The notes below the pieces were generated by a model. That model was not told the DNA's origin, made no database searches, and worked only from the letters and a program-made list of their open reading frames with translations. Shown in pieces: positions 1 to 5,906 of a stretch of DNA of 6,251 nt (the first letter of the stretch is position 1; each line of letters opens with the position of its first letter). Origin of the DNA: Clostridiales bacterium (GTDB lineage Bacteria > Bacillota > Clostridia > Saccharofermentanales > UBA5734); assembly GCA_007133255.1 (NCBI GenBank), contig SLMY01000179.1:1-6251 (forward strand), read 5' to 3'. The position numbers and the translations under genes are program-made.

Positions 1-128
1 GATTATTTGCCTTGCCTAAGTTAGAATGCTATCGTTACACAACACCAGCCGCGAACTCATATGTGCCGAATACCCCGTGTAAACATCTTAAGAACAATTT
101 GTTTTCAGTACAAGCATCCGGCTGATTG

Positions 129-137
129 TGATAAAAT
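129..137 (+). promoter_or_regulatory. Extended -10 promoter for the aldo/keto reductase gene
   Basis: The sequence TG-A-TAAAAT is an extended -10 element: TG at 129-130, one base, then a hexamer at 132-137 matching TATAAT at five of six positions. No good -35 box sits 16-18 bases upstream, which is normal for extended -10 promoters. Transcription would begin near 144, giving a leader of about 25 bases that contains the ribosome binding site. Inferred by pattern only. Confidence 0.5.
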
Positions 138-155
138 GGAGAATAGCACACTTCT

Positions 156-162
156 AGGAGGG
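156..162 (+). promoter_or_regulatory. Ribosome binding site that fixes a TTG start
   Basis: AGGAGGG lies six bases before the TTG at 169. This near-perfect Shine-Dalgarno sequence is what justifies the non-ATG start of the aldo/keto reductase, since no in-frame ATG is present near the protein's natural N-terminus. Confidence 0.8.
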
Positions 163-168
163 ATTTAA

Positions 169-1320
169 TTGCAGTATCGACACATTTCTTCACTGAACAT
201 TGATGTATCTGCTTATGGCATCGGCTGTATGCGTTTACCTTTGCGTCAATTGGATCAGGGGAAAACAGACCCTGCTCTGATTAACGAAAAGGAAGCCATC
301 CGAATGATTCGCAAAGGTATTGACGCTGGTGTCAATTACATTGACACTGCTTATCCGTACCATGAGAAGCAAAGCGAGCCACTTGTCGCGAAAGCGCTTG
401 AAAACGGCTATCGTGATAAGGTTTACCTGGCTTCAAAAATGCCTGTGTGGGAAACGCATTCATATGAAGATTTTGAAAAAATGCTTGATCTTCAGTTGCA
501 GCGGCTTCAGACAGACAAAATTGATTTTTATCTGCTGCATGCCTTAAATGAGGAAAGCTGGCCCAGAATTCGCGATCTTGGCATACTGAAGTTTCTCGAC
601 AAAGCGAAGGAAGCGGGTAAAATTGTTTACGCGGCTTTTTCGTTTCATGACGAGCTGCCACTCTTTAAGGAGATTATAGACGCCTATGACTGGGATATGG
701 CTCAGATCCAGTACAATCTTCTGGACGAGCATTATCAGGCTGGTGTTGAAGGCCTGCGCTACGCGACTGATAAGGACATTATGACAGTCATTATGGAACC
801 GCTGCGAGGCGGAGCCCTGGCACAGAAGGTACCTGTGGGTATTAATCGGGTATGGGATGAAGCCAGTGTGAAGCGCAGACCGGTTGAGTGGGCTTTCAGA
901 TGGCTGGCAGACCAGCCTGAACCAGGTGTCATACTGAGTGGTCCCAGCTCAGTGGAGCAGCTGGAGGACAGCCTGCGAATCTTCAGTGATTTAAAACCCG
1001 GATGCCTTTCAGACGATGAGAAAGCGCTGACCGCCCGTGTACAGAAGCTGTACCACAATAAAGTAAAAGTAGGCTGCACAGCATGCAACTATTGTATGCC
1101 CTGTCCTTACGGCGTCAATATCCCCGGCGTGTTCAGCCTGTATAATAATATCTTTCTCTTTGATGAAGAAAAAGAAAGCAAACAGGCGTATCAGAAGCTG
1201 ATCAAAGATGAGACAGACGCTTCGCAATGTACTGAATGCGGACAATGTGAACCCCTATGCCCGCAGAATATTCAAATTATCGCCAAGCTGAAAGAAGCGC
1301 ATCAGGCATTAACCGGATAA
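169..1320 (+). CDS. Aldo/keto reductase with C-terminal 4Fe-4S ferredoxin domain
   Basis: A 383-residue cytoplasmic oxidoreductase. Residues 1 to about 275 form an aldo/keto reductase barrel. The expected catalytic tetrad is visible as D59 (in IDTAYPY), Y64, K90 (ASKMP) and H124 (YLLHAL), so NAD(P)H-dependent carbonyl reduction is plausible. Residues 303-313 (CxxCxxCxxCP) and 354-365 (CxxCxxCxxxCP) are two ferredoxin-type motifs, enough ligands for two [4Fe-4S] clusters. This two-part architecture is a known family of anaerobe and Firmicute proteins (COG1453-like) whose substrates are mostly unknown; the clusters suggest electron exchange with ferredoxin or a flavoprotein (inference). The start is TTG with a strong ribosome binding site. 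The gene stands alone, with its own promoter and terminator, and converges on bioY. The family call is firm; the substrate is not known. Confidence 0.93.
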   Translation: MQYRHISSLNIDVSAYGIGCMRLPLRQLDQGKTDPALINEKEAIRMIRKGIDAGVNYIDTAYPYHEKQSEPLVAKALENGYRDKVYLASKMPVWETHSYEDFEKMLDLQLQRLQTDKIDFYLLHALNEESWPRIRDLGILKFLDKAKEAGKIVYAAFSFHDELPLFKEIIDAYDWDMAQIQYNLLDEHYQAGVEGLRYATDKDIMTVIMEPLRGGALAQKVPVGINRVWDEASVKRRPVEWAFRWLADQPEPGVILSGPSSVEQLEDSLRIFSDLKPGCLSDDEKALTARVQKLYHNKVKVGCTACNYCMPCPYGVNIPGVFSLYNNIFLFDEEKESKQAYQKLIKDETDASQCTECGQCEPLCPQNIQIIAKLKEAHQALTG

Positions 1321-1343
1321 GCATGATTGCTTTATCTTTCAAG

Positions 1344-1385
1344 AAGCCGCCAGTACCTGCTGTATGAGGTAGTGGCGGCTTTTTT
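1344..1385 (+). terminator. Intrinsic terminator of the aldo/keto reductase gene
   Basis: A 13-base stem (1345-1357 against 1368-1380) with a single mismatch, rich in G+C at its base (AGCCGCC/GGCGGCT), encloses a 10-base loop and runs straight into six T residues at 1380-1385. It begins 24 bases after the TAA stop. On the minus strand the hairpin is followed only by TTCTTG, so it would terminate bioY transcripts poorly at best. Confidence 0.9.
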
Positions 1386-1522
1386 GCGTGAAATGGGATG
1401 GAAAGACGGGTGCAGTAACAGCCCTGTAAGAACCCGGCGACACTTTGTACACCCATTACTGGTTCCTCTGATCTTCAAGATTGACCTGTTTGACTGATTT
1501 CCGGCCGCCTATATCTGCTGGT
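1386..1522. other. Convergent spacer between aldo/keto reductase and bioY
   Basis: These 137 bases separate two genes that converge. I see no open frame with a ribosome binding site and no hairpin followed by a T run in the bioY direction, so the 3' end of the bioY transcript is not defined by anything I can recognise here. Confidence 0.4.
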
Positions 1523-2158
1523 CTACACCAAATGCTTCTGGCCTACAGTCTGTTCACCTCTTGAACGCAGCAGATAAGGCCGGGCGGCTCTGCGCAGCCT
1601 GGGCGCGATCACGGCCGCCAGCAGACAATGAAGCAGATCTGTAATCAGGAAGGGGATCATGCCAAGCTGAACAGCTCTTAAAAAAAGAAGCTGCTGACCT
1701 GCGTAAAGGTTTTGAATCGCGTAGAGATACGATACACCACATAGGTAAACTACCAGTAAGCCGCCAAGATTTATCAGGCCTGTTTTCCAGGCAGGTAATA
1801 GGCGAAACGCGGGATCTGCCTTATCAGCGAGCCAGCCTGTTAAGCCGGCAGCAAGCATCATACCCGGCAGATAGCCAAAAGAGGGCTGCAGGACATAGCC
1901 AATACCGCCGCCAAGCGCGAAAACCGGCAACCCGATCAAACCGAGCATGATATAGATTCCTTGCGCGAGCAAAGCCCGTTTCGCTCCCAATAACAGACCT
2001 GTCAGCAGACATGCCTGGAACTGGAAAGTGAATGGTATGGAAAAAACCATCAGGTTAATTTTGCCGCCTACAATCATCAGAACCGCGAACAGCGCGATGA
2101 GTGTCATATCTCTGGTTGTTAAATATTTTCGCTGATGCCTTTTATTTTCTGACAACAT
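1523..2158 (-). CDS. bioY: BioY, biotin-binding S component of an ECF transporter
   Basis: An integral membrane protein of 211 residues that captures biotin for an energy-coupling-factor importer. About six hydrophobic segments are visible (roughly 18-38, 42-59, 62-80, 94-111, 126-147 and 160-187). The BioY signature is present: GLPVFALGGG at 76-85, followed by QPSFGYLPG at 91-99, and a C-terminal PFLITDLLH...AAVIAPRLRR segment. The frame is open 24 codons further upstream, to an ATG at 2230, but the ATG at 2158 is preferred: GGAGG lies seven bases before it, the protein then has normal BioY length, and the predicted transcription start (about 2245) would leave the upstream ATG without a binding site. 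No bioM/bioN lies alongside, so it probably uses the shared EcfA/EcfA'/EcfT module (inference). Expression is expected to be repressed by BirA through the operator at 2274-2305. Confidence 0.95.
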   Translation of the reverse strand: MLSENKRHQRKYLTTRDMTLIALFAVLMIVGGKINLMVFSIPFTFQFQACLLTGLLLGAKRALLAQGIYIMLGLIGLPVFALGGGIGYVLQPSFGYLPGMMLAAGLTGWLADKADPAFRLLPAWKTGLINLGGLLVVYLCGVSYLYAIQNLYAGQQLLFLRAVQLGMIPFLITDLLHCLLAAVIAPRLRRAARPYLLRSRGEQTVGQKHLV

Positions 2159-2165
2159 GACCTGT

Positions 2166-2170
2166 CCTCC
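2166..2170 (-). promoter_or_regulatory. Ribosome binding site deciding the bioY start
   Basis: GGAGG on the minus strand, seven bases before the ATG at 2158. It selects this start over the in-frame ATG at 2230, which has no comparable site. Confidence 0.85.
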
Positions 2171-2251
2171 AGATGTTTGCTCCGAAAAACAGTTGTCAGG
2201 TTGAAGTGATTTTTTAACAACACAGATCAATCAGTTGTCCAGGCAGAAACT

Positions 2252-2280
2252 ATTATATGAAGGTCCTGGCGGATTGTCAA
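2252..2280 (-). promoter_or_regulatory. Consensus sigma-A type promoter of bioY
   Basis: On the minus strand a perfect TTGACA -35 box (2275-2280) is followed after exactly 17 bases by a perfect TATAAT -10 box (2252-2257). Transcription should begin near 2245, giving a leader of roughly 86 bases. The -35 box lies inside one half-site of the BirA operator, so repressor and RNA polymerase should exclude one another. Confidence 0.9.
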
Positions 2281-2305
2281 CTATATTATCATTTATGGTT
2301 TACAA
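2274..2305 (-). promoter_or_regulatory. BirA operator (biotin-responsive) upstream of bioY
   Basis: Two inverted half-sites, read on the minus strand as TTGTAAAC (2298-2305) and GTTGACAA (2274-2281), are separated by 16 bases and match each other at seven of eight positions. This is the established TTGTAAAC-N14-16-GTTTACAA pattern bound by the biotinyl-AMP-loaded BirA dimer. The downstream half-site contains the -35 box of the bioY promoter, as expected for repression. The neighbouring birA gene encodes a ligase with the N-terminal winged helix needed to bind it. Confidence 0.92.
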
Positions 2306-2330
2306 TATAACTGCCCATGCGATTATTGTG

Positions 2331-2351
2331 AAAAATGGAAACTCACCATCT
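2331..2351 (-). terminator. Possible weak terminator after birA
   Basis: On the minus strand, about 50 bases past the birA stop, a short stem (ATGG pairing with CCAT, extendable by weak A-T and G-T pairs) with a seven-base loop runs into five T residues. The stem is too short and poor in G+C for a confident call; read-through into bioY remains possible. Confidence 0.25.
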
Positions 2352-2400
2352 GTGATTATGTAACTGTCCACTATCAGTGTATGTAATGCTCACAGCCAGG

Positions 2401-3396
2401 TCATTCACCCAGCAGACCGCGAACACTCACCTCTCCTGATCTGACAGTATGCGTTTTACCGTTATGACCCGAAATGACAAGCTCGCCCTCCTGGTCAATA
2501 TCAACCGCGGTCCCTTCAATTATCTGTCCATTAAAAGAGATCGCTCTGACTTGCTGTCCAAGCGTCAGACAGTTTTTTTTGTAGTCAGGAAGCCAGCGCT
2601 CCATGTGCGCAAGATGGGGATATAGCTTAAAAAACTGATCCACTATGCTGCCGAGTACATCGACGCGTTTATACTGTCCTGGTTTAATCAGCTGCATGGA
2701 AGTCGCTATGTCAGTGATTTCATCGGGGAAATGGCGGCTGTTCAGGTTAATGCCAATTCCAATGATGAGGCCTTTAACCGATTGATCCTCCAATAATATC
2801 TCGCTTAAAATTCCGCCTGCTTTCTTCCCGTCACTCAGGCAGATCAGGTCATTTGGCCACTTGATGCCCACAGGCAGCTGCCAGATCTCTGTCATAGCTC
2901 TGACCACAGCCAGCCCGGTCAGCAGCGTTGCTCTGGCCATGATCTCTGGCGATTCAGAAGGCTGCAGCAACAAAGAAAACCACAAACCTGCCTCATGGTC
3001 AGATAACCAGCTGCGGCCTCTTCTGCCTTTGCCTCCGGTCTGCCTCGCTGCTGCTATCAGGTGGTTGCCCTGTCCGTCAGATAGCTGCTCCAGCTGTTGC
3101 TTCGCGGTCAGATTGGTTGAGACAACCGTGTCTTCATAGATAACAAACGGCAGCTGGTCTTGAAGCCGAAGCTGCTTGATTTTTTCTTCTATCACATGTT
3201 TAGTCAGCACATCGGCCGCGGCCGACAGGCGATATCCTTTGCGCGTAGCCGCTTCTACAGGGTATCCTTGTTCTCTCAAAGCCTGAATTGACTTCCAGAT
3301 TGCCGCGCGGCTGACACCAAAAGATTGACTGAGCGCTTCTCCTGACACATAGTCTTTTTCCTGAAGCAGTCGTTCGAGTATTTCTTCTTTCATCAT
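2401..3396 (-). CDS. birA: BirA: biotin-protein ligase and biotin operon repressor
   Basis: A cytoplasmic protein of 331 residues that makes biotinyl-5'-AMP and transfers biotin to the acceptor lysine of carboxylases such as acetyl-CoA and pyruvate carboxylase. Residues 1-58 form a winged helix-turn-helix (VSGEALSQSFGVSRAAIWKSI, wing ending RKGYRLS), so this is the bifunctional class that also represses transcription. The catalytic core shows GGKGRRGRSW at 121-130 (the biotinyl-AMP loop), KWPND at 179-183 with the active-site lysine K179, GGILSE at 194-199 and GIGIN at 213-217. A small C-terminal SH3-like domain follows from about 276. The start is the first of two tandem ATGs; only a weak GGGG precedes it, and an AAAGGAG at 3431-3437 is too far away to serve. 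The gene follows the DUF4432 gene by 60 bases on the same strand, and the adjacent bioY operator is its probable target. Confidence 0.96.
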   Translation of the reverse strand: MMKEEILERLLQEKDYVSGEALSQSFGVSRAAIWKSIQALREQGYPVEAATRKGYRLSAAADVLTKHVIEEKIKQLRLQDQLPFVIYEDTVVSTNLTAKQQLEQLSDGQGNHLIAAARQTGGKGRRGRSWLSDHEAGLWFSLLLQPSESPEIMARATLLTGLAVVRAMTEIWQLPVGIKWPNDLICLSDGKKAGGILSEILLEDQSVKGLIIGIGINLNSRHFPDEITDIATSMQLIKPGQYKRVDVLGSIVDQFFKLYPHLAHMERWLPDYKKNCLTLGQQVRAISFNGQIIEGTAVDIDQEGELVISGHNGKTHTVRSGEVSVRGLLGE

Positions 3397-3435
3397 AAGG
3401 CAGACCCCAGGCAGTCAAGGATGTCTGCAGCTCCT

Positions 3436-3464
3436 TTCATATCTTCTTTTTTCTGATCAATCAA
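3436..3464 (-). promoter_or_regulatory. Possible weak internal promoter for birA
   Basis: On the minus strand TTGATT (3459-3464) and TATGAA (3436-3441) are 17 bases apart, each matching its consensus at four of six positions. The pair overlaps the end of the DUF4432 gene and would start transcripts near 3429. It would let birA be expressed independently of the upstream sugar genes, but this match quality is common by chance. Confidence 0.3.
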
Positions 3465-4473
3465 TCTCTAAAGCCAGCGACACAGGCCAGGCTGAGTAAC
3501 CGGGAAGAATAAATGGATATGAGTCAGCCAGTTCAGCAAGCCGGCCACGGATCTGGCTGGTGCCAGGTTCAATGCCCAGCGCGTAATCACCGCTTTTCAT
3601 TGATTTCCACTGTGACAGAACCGGCAGCTGATCTGGATTATAAAAGAGTTTGGCGTTCAGATTGAGTTTTTTCTGTTTTAACTCTACACAGACGCTGCCT
3701 GTATCCTGTTCGCTTCGCATCGGATAGTGAAAAAACACTTGCTCCGGTTCACCATCCACCGGAGGGGTTATCTGCCTGACCTGTTCCAGGCCATTCTCGG
3801 CCTCTTTTGTCCTTGGAATGACTTCCCCCGGCGGGAAAGTAAGCTCTAGTTCAGGACTTAAGAAGGGATAACCAAAATTGAAGTGATAAAGCAGAAAAAC
3901 CGGTTGCGGCGCAGCGTCACAGTTTTCAACGCGGTCTTCCCATTCTATTCGGTTCGAATCGAGCGCGATGATTATTTTACGTTTAAGAAGCAGATGATGG
4001 CCAAACATGGCTGTTTCACGAATAAACCCCTCAATTACAAACGCTCGTGCCTGCTCGTCAAGTCTGACTGATACCTGCTCAGCGCTGCCGCCGCCTATCA
4101 GGCCATGCAGGGGATGATACTCATCACCCTCCTGCTGATCCGGTCCAGTGTTACGAAGGCCGCAAGTGGCCAGCAGCCCGCCTGGCCAGGTACGATGAAA
4201 GTCGGTCGGTATGGGGATCACCCTCGTGTTAACCAGGTCGTTTTTTGTCATAAACCCTATATTAACACCTTTTACATTCAGTTCAAACAAGTCCAGCGCG
4301 TGATTCTCATTGAATACAGCCTGCAGTCCCGACGCGTTGCGCACATCAATTATCTTGGCGCCAGCGCCTTGTCCTTCACTGATCTGGTATCGTCTGACAC
4401 GATACAGCTGACTTAATGAACCTGTGTTCGATAAATCGTCTATTGTCTGCTGATTAATTTTTTCCGTAATCAT
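3457..4473 (-). CDS. DUF4432 family protein, aldose-1-epimerase-like fold
   Basis: A protein of 338 residues with no signal peptide, so cytoplasmic. It resembles the DUF4432 branch of the galactose-mutarotase-like superfamily: LATCGLRNTG at 101-110, HGLIGG at 123-128 (conserved H123), FLLYHFNFGYPFLS at 193-206 (H197) and SQWKSMKSGDYALGIEPGT at 287-305, where E302 sits where these folds place a catalytic carboxylate. Such proteins are predicted to bind and perhaps epimerise or mutarotate sugars, but few have known substrates. The ATG is preceded by AGGAGG (4480-4485) at six bases. It lies 120 bases downstream of the GH130 gene on the same strand with no recognisable terminator between them, suggesting co-transcription and work on the same carbohydrate. 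The family call is good; the reaction is inferred only. Confidence 0.85.
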   Translation of the reverse strand: MITEKINQQTIDDLSNTGSLSQLYRVRRYQISEGQGAGAKIIDVRNASGLQAVFNENHALDLFELNVKGVNIGFMTKNDLVNTRVIPIPTDFHRTWPGGLLATCGLRNTGPDQQEGDEYHPLHGLIGGGSAEQVSVRLDEQARAFVIEGFIRETAMFGHHLLLKRKIIIALDSNRIEWEDRVENCDAAPQPVFLLYHFNFGYPFLSPELELTFPPGEVIPRTKEAENGLEQVRQITPPVDGEPEQVFFHYPMRSEQDTGSVCVELKQKKLNLNAKLFYNPDQLPVLSQWKSMKSGDYALGIEPGTSQIRGRLAELADSYPFILPGYSAWPVSLALEID

Positions 4474-4593
4474 AAGATGCCTCCTGGCGGCAGAGCTGTA
4501 TGGTTTTTAGGGTTTACCCGCAGTTTGACAGCCCATACGTGTATATGCCAAATTGCTCCTGTCTATCATTCAGCCATTAAAGCAAGTGACTGC
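4474..4593 (-). other. Spacer inside the GH130-DUF4432 unit
   Basis: This spacer of 120 bases is long for an operon gap. I find no stem followed by a T run and no good promoter pair on the minus strand; the only clear element is the AGGAGG ribosome binding site at 4480-4485. Co-transcription of the two genes is therefore the default reading. Confidence 0.4.
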
Positions 4594-5580
4594 TCAAAGG
4601 CTATTTGCTTTAACAAAAGTGACCAGCTCATCTACATAAGCGAAGGCCAGGCAGGTAACGGTATCAGCACCGCCATAGTACATCGCGAGTCTGCCTGTAT
4701 CAGCATCAACCAGCGCGGCACAGGGGAACACAACATTGGGGACATCTCCTACACATTCATAGTCCTTACGCGGATTTAAAATATAAGGCTTTGTTCTGTA
4801 AAGCACTTTCCAGGGCTGCTCAAGATCCAGCAAGGCAGCTCCCACACTATAAACAAATCCATTGCACGATGTCAGAACCCCATGATAGATCAGCAGCCAG
4901 CCTTCACTGGTTTCTATTGGGATCGGGCCTGGCCCGATCTTCGTTTTCTGCCACGAACCACATGAGGCCATAAGAAAACGGTGTTTGCCCCAGAAGGTCA
5001 TGTCCGGACTTTCGCTGTAAAATATATCACCAAAAGGCGTATGGCCATTATCGCTCGGCCGGCTGAGCATCGCGTAATTGCCGTTAATTTTACGCGGGAA
5101 TAAAACACCGTTTCGGTTAAACGGCAGATAAGCGTTTTCAAGCTGATGATATGTTTTAAAATCTTTTGTCCAGGCCATACCAATAGTCGGACCATGATAA
5201 CCATTACACCAGCTTACATAATAGCGGTCTTCAATTTTACAGACACGAGGATCATAGGCATAATCAAACTGGCCAATTTCAGGATCATCACAAAGCATCT
5301 CGATTCTGTCCGGCTCAATCTGCCAGTTAATGCCGTCTTCACTGCGGCCGCTGTGGATTTTCATATCACGGGCCGTGTCATCACAGCGAAAGACGCCGGC
5401 GAAGGTTCCTTCAAAGGGCACCACAGCGCTATTGAAAATACTGTTCGAAGCCGGCAGCAGATCCCGGGGAATAATCGGGTTTTGTGAATATCGCCACATA
5501 ACATCTTTGCAGCCTCGTGGTTTATCTTCCCATGGTATGTTCGGCAGTGAATCGCCTCTGATCTCAATTTTACTCGACAT
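4594..5580 (-). CDS. GH130 family glycoside phosphorylase (beta-mannoside type likely)
   Basis: A five-bladed-propeller enzyme of 328 residues without a signal peptide. GH130 enzymes cleave beta-linked mannosides (mannosyl-glucose, mannooligosaccharides, mannosyl-GlcNAc), mostly by phosphorolysis to mannose 1-phosphate. Visible landmarks: FDYAYDPRV at 105-113 with D110 as the probable general acid, NRNGVLFPRKINGNYAMLSRP at 155-175, KIGPGPIPI at 214-222, LIYHGV at 230-235 and a C-terminal YYGGADT at 301-307. R156, R174, K214 and H233 occupy the places where GH130 phosphorylases bind phosphate, favouring a phosphorylase over a hydrolase. In the usual HRP motif the His is replaced by S173. The start ATG has GAGGG at 5590-5594, nine bases upstream. 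It is first in a minus-strand unit with DUF4432. The exact substrate and subfamily cannot be set from sequence alone. Confidence 0.9.
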   Translation of the reverse strand: MSSKIEIRGDSLPNIPWEDKPRGCKDVMWRYSQNPIIPRDLLPASNSIFNSAVVPFEGTFAGVFRCDDTARDMKIHSGRSEDGINWQIEPDRIEMLCDDPEIGQFDYAYDPRVCKIEDRYYVSWCNGYHGPTIGMAWTKDFKTYHQLENAYLPFNRNGVLFPRKINGNYAMLSRPSDNGHTPFGDIFYSESPDMTFWGKHRFLMASCGSWQKTKIGPGPIPIETSEGWLLIYHGVLTSCNGFVYSVGAALLDLEQPWKVLYRTKPYILNPRKDYECVGDVPNVVFPCAALVDADTGRLAMYYGGADTVTCLAFAYVDELVTFVKANSL

Positions 5581-5656
5581 AGCTATATACCCTCTCTCTC
5601 TGGCCTCCAGCAGCGCTTTACACCTTCTGACAGCGTCTTACTGTTCCTTTATCATC

Positions 5657-5685
5657 ATTCTATAAGTCGATGTTCAGCGTGTCAA
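5657..5685 (-). promoter_or_regulatory. Main promoter of the GH130-DUF4432 unit
   Basis: On the minus strand a perfect TTGACA -35 box (5680-5685) is followed after exactly 17 bases by TAGAAT (5657-5662), five of six to consensus. Start of transcription would be near 5650, with a leader of about 70 bases. The A+T-rich block at 5691-5712 lies just upstream, where an UP element would sit. Confidence 0.8.
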
Positions 5686-5694
5686 TGAACGCTT

Positions 5695-5711
5695 TTAATT
5701 AAAATAATTAA
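5695..5711. repeat. A+T-rich imperfect palindrome
   Basis: TTAATT (5695-5700) and AATTAA (5706-5711) form an inverted repeat around five bases, with partial extension to CTTT/AAAG. It sits about 10 bases upstream of the GH130 -35 box and could be an UP element or an operator. A+T-rich palindromes arise easily by chance, so the role is uncertain. Confidence 0.35.
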
Positions 5712-5736
5712 AGAAACACAGGCTCAGCTTTGTCAA
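5707..5736 (-). promoter_or_regulatory. Possible second, upstream promoter for the GH130 unit
   Basis: On the minus strand TTGACA (5731-5736) and TTTAAT (5707-5712, five of six to consensus) are separated by 18 bases. It would make a transcript starting about 50 bases upstream of the main promoter. A spacing of 18 is acceptable but less favoured than 17. Confidence 0.4.
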
Positions 5737-5799
5737 TTGTTTCTCCCTGCGTCGGCAGATTAGCCCAGCTTAATCATTAAAGCAAAAAAGCAATTGTTT
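5734..5799. repeat. Two direct copies of CAATTGTTT
   Basis: Identical nine-base copies occupy 5734-5742 and 5791-5799, 57 bases apart start to start. The second is embedded in the inverted repeat AGCAA-N4-TTGCT (5789-5802). Repetition inside a divergent control region suggests a regulator binding site, but no known operator is recognised. Confidence 0.4.
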
Positions 5800-5802
5800 G
5801 CT
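5789..5802. promoter_or_regulatory. Inverted repeat AGCAA-N4-TTGCT, candidate operator
   Basis: Five-base arms at 5789-5793 and 5798-5802 surround TTGT. A further AGCAAA at 5781-5786 can also pair with TTTGCT at 5797-5802. The symmetry and the position between the divergent genes fit a regulator site; the short arms keep confidence low. Confidence 0.3.
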
Positions 5803-5857
5803 AGCCAGATGGTCATTGTTCCTTTAAAATAGAAACTGTTTGAATAAAACAGGTTTT

Positions 5858-5875
5858 GTTGATATCGTTGATATC
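5858..5875. repeat. Tandem repeat of GTTGATATC, two perfect copies
   Basis: GTTGATATC is repeated exactly at 5858-5866 and 5867-5875. Because GATATC is its own reverse complement, the pair also forms a GATATC-GTT-GATATC hairpin. It lies 19 bases before the ribosome binding site of the UROD-family gene, so it may be an operator or a leader structure. Confidence 0.6.
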
Positions 5876-5893
5876 TGACGATGATAAGCATAC

Positions 5894-5899
5894 GAGGAG
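5894..5899 (+). promoter_or_regulatory. Ribosome binding site of the UROD-family gene
   Basis: GAGGAG ends seven bases before the ATG at 5907 and, with the family-like N-terminus, fixes the start of this gene, which runs off the window. Confidence 0.75.
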
Positions 5900-5906
5900 C
5901 AGATTC

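Larger units (their letters stand above)
5581..5906. other. Divergent intergenic control region
   Basis: A 326-base region between two divergently transcribed genes; I see no credible gene in it. It holds one strong and one weaker promoter facing the GH130 gene, an A+T-rich imperfect palindrome at 5695-5711, two copies of CAATTGTTT, the inverted repeat AGCAA-N4-TTGCT, and a tandem GTTGATATC repeat close to the UROD-family gene. No convincing consensus promoter for the plus-strand gene was found, which suggests that it depends on an activator or uses a weak promoter. Confidence 0.6.

Noticed and set aside
1..100. Tail of another gene or a minus-strand promoter at the left edge
   Set aside because: No frame gives a recognisable protein end, and no -35/-10 pair at 16-18 bases reaches a useful match.
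126..150. TTGTGA near the aldo/keto reductase promoter as a Rex or CRP/FNR-type site
   Set aside because: The matching inverted half (TCACAA or TCACA) is absent at the required spacing; the bases are better explained as part of the extended -10 element.
2192..2221. GTTGT/ACAAC inverted repeat in the bioY leader as a second BirA site or a riboswitch
   Set aside because: The BirA-like halves are separated by 12 rather than 14-16 bases and match at six of eight; five-base arms with a long A+T-rich loop do not form a recognisable riboswitch.
2159..2230. 24-codon N-terminal extension of bioY starting at an ATG at 2230
   Set aside because: The segment is not hydrophobic or BioY-like, has no ribosome binding site, and starts only about 15 bases after the predicted transcription start; the ATG at 2158 has GGAGG at ideal spacing.
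3200..3418. Open frame of 72 codons on the minus strand with a TTG start 12 bases after AAAGGAG, overlapping the start of birA
   Set aside because: It lies out of frame within the strongly conserved birA N-terminal domain, has Arg-rich low-quality composition and resembles no family; the spacing from the AAAGGAG is also long.
4477..5487. Several plus-strand open frames of 60-113 codons opposite the GH130 gene
   Set aside because: They are antisense to a well-conserved coding region and show no ribosome binding sites or recognisable protein features.
5611..5624. Possible catabolite-responsive element around AAGCGCT in the GH130 leader
   Set aside because: Only the central core matches; the outer TG and CA of the cre consensus are missing in every alignment of the half-sites.
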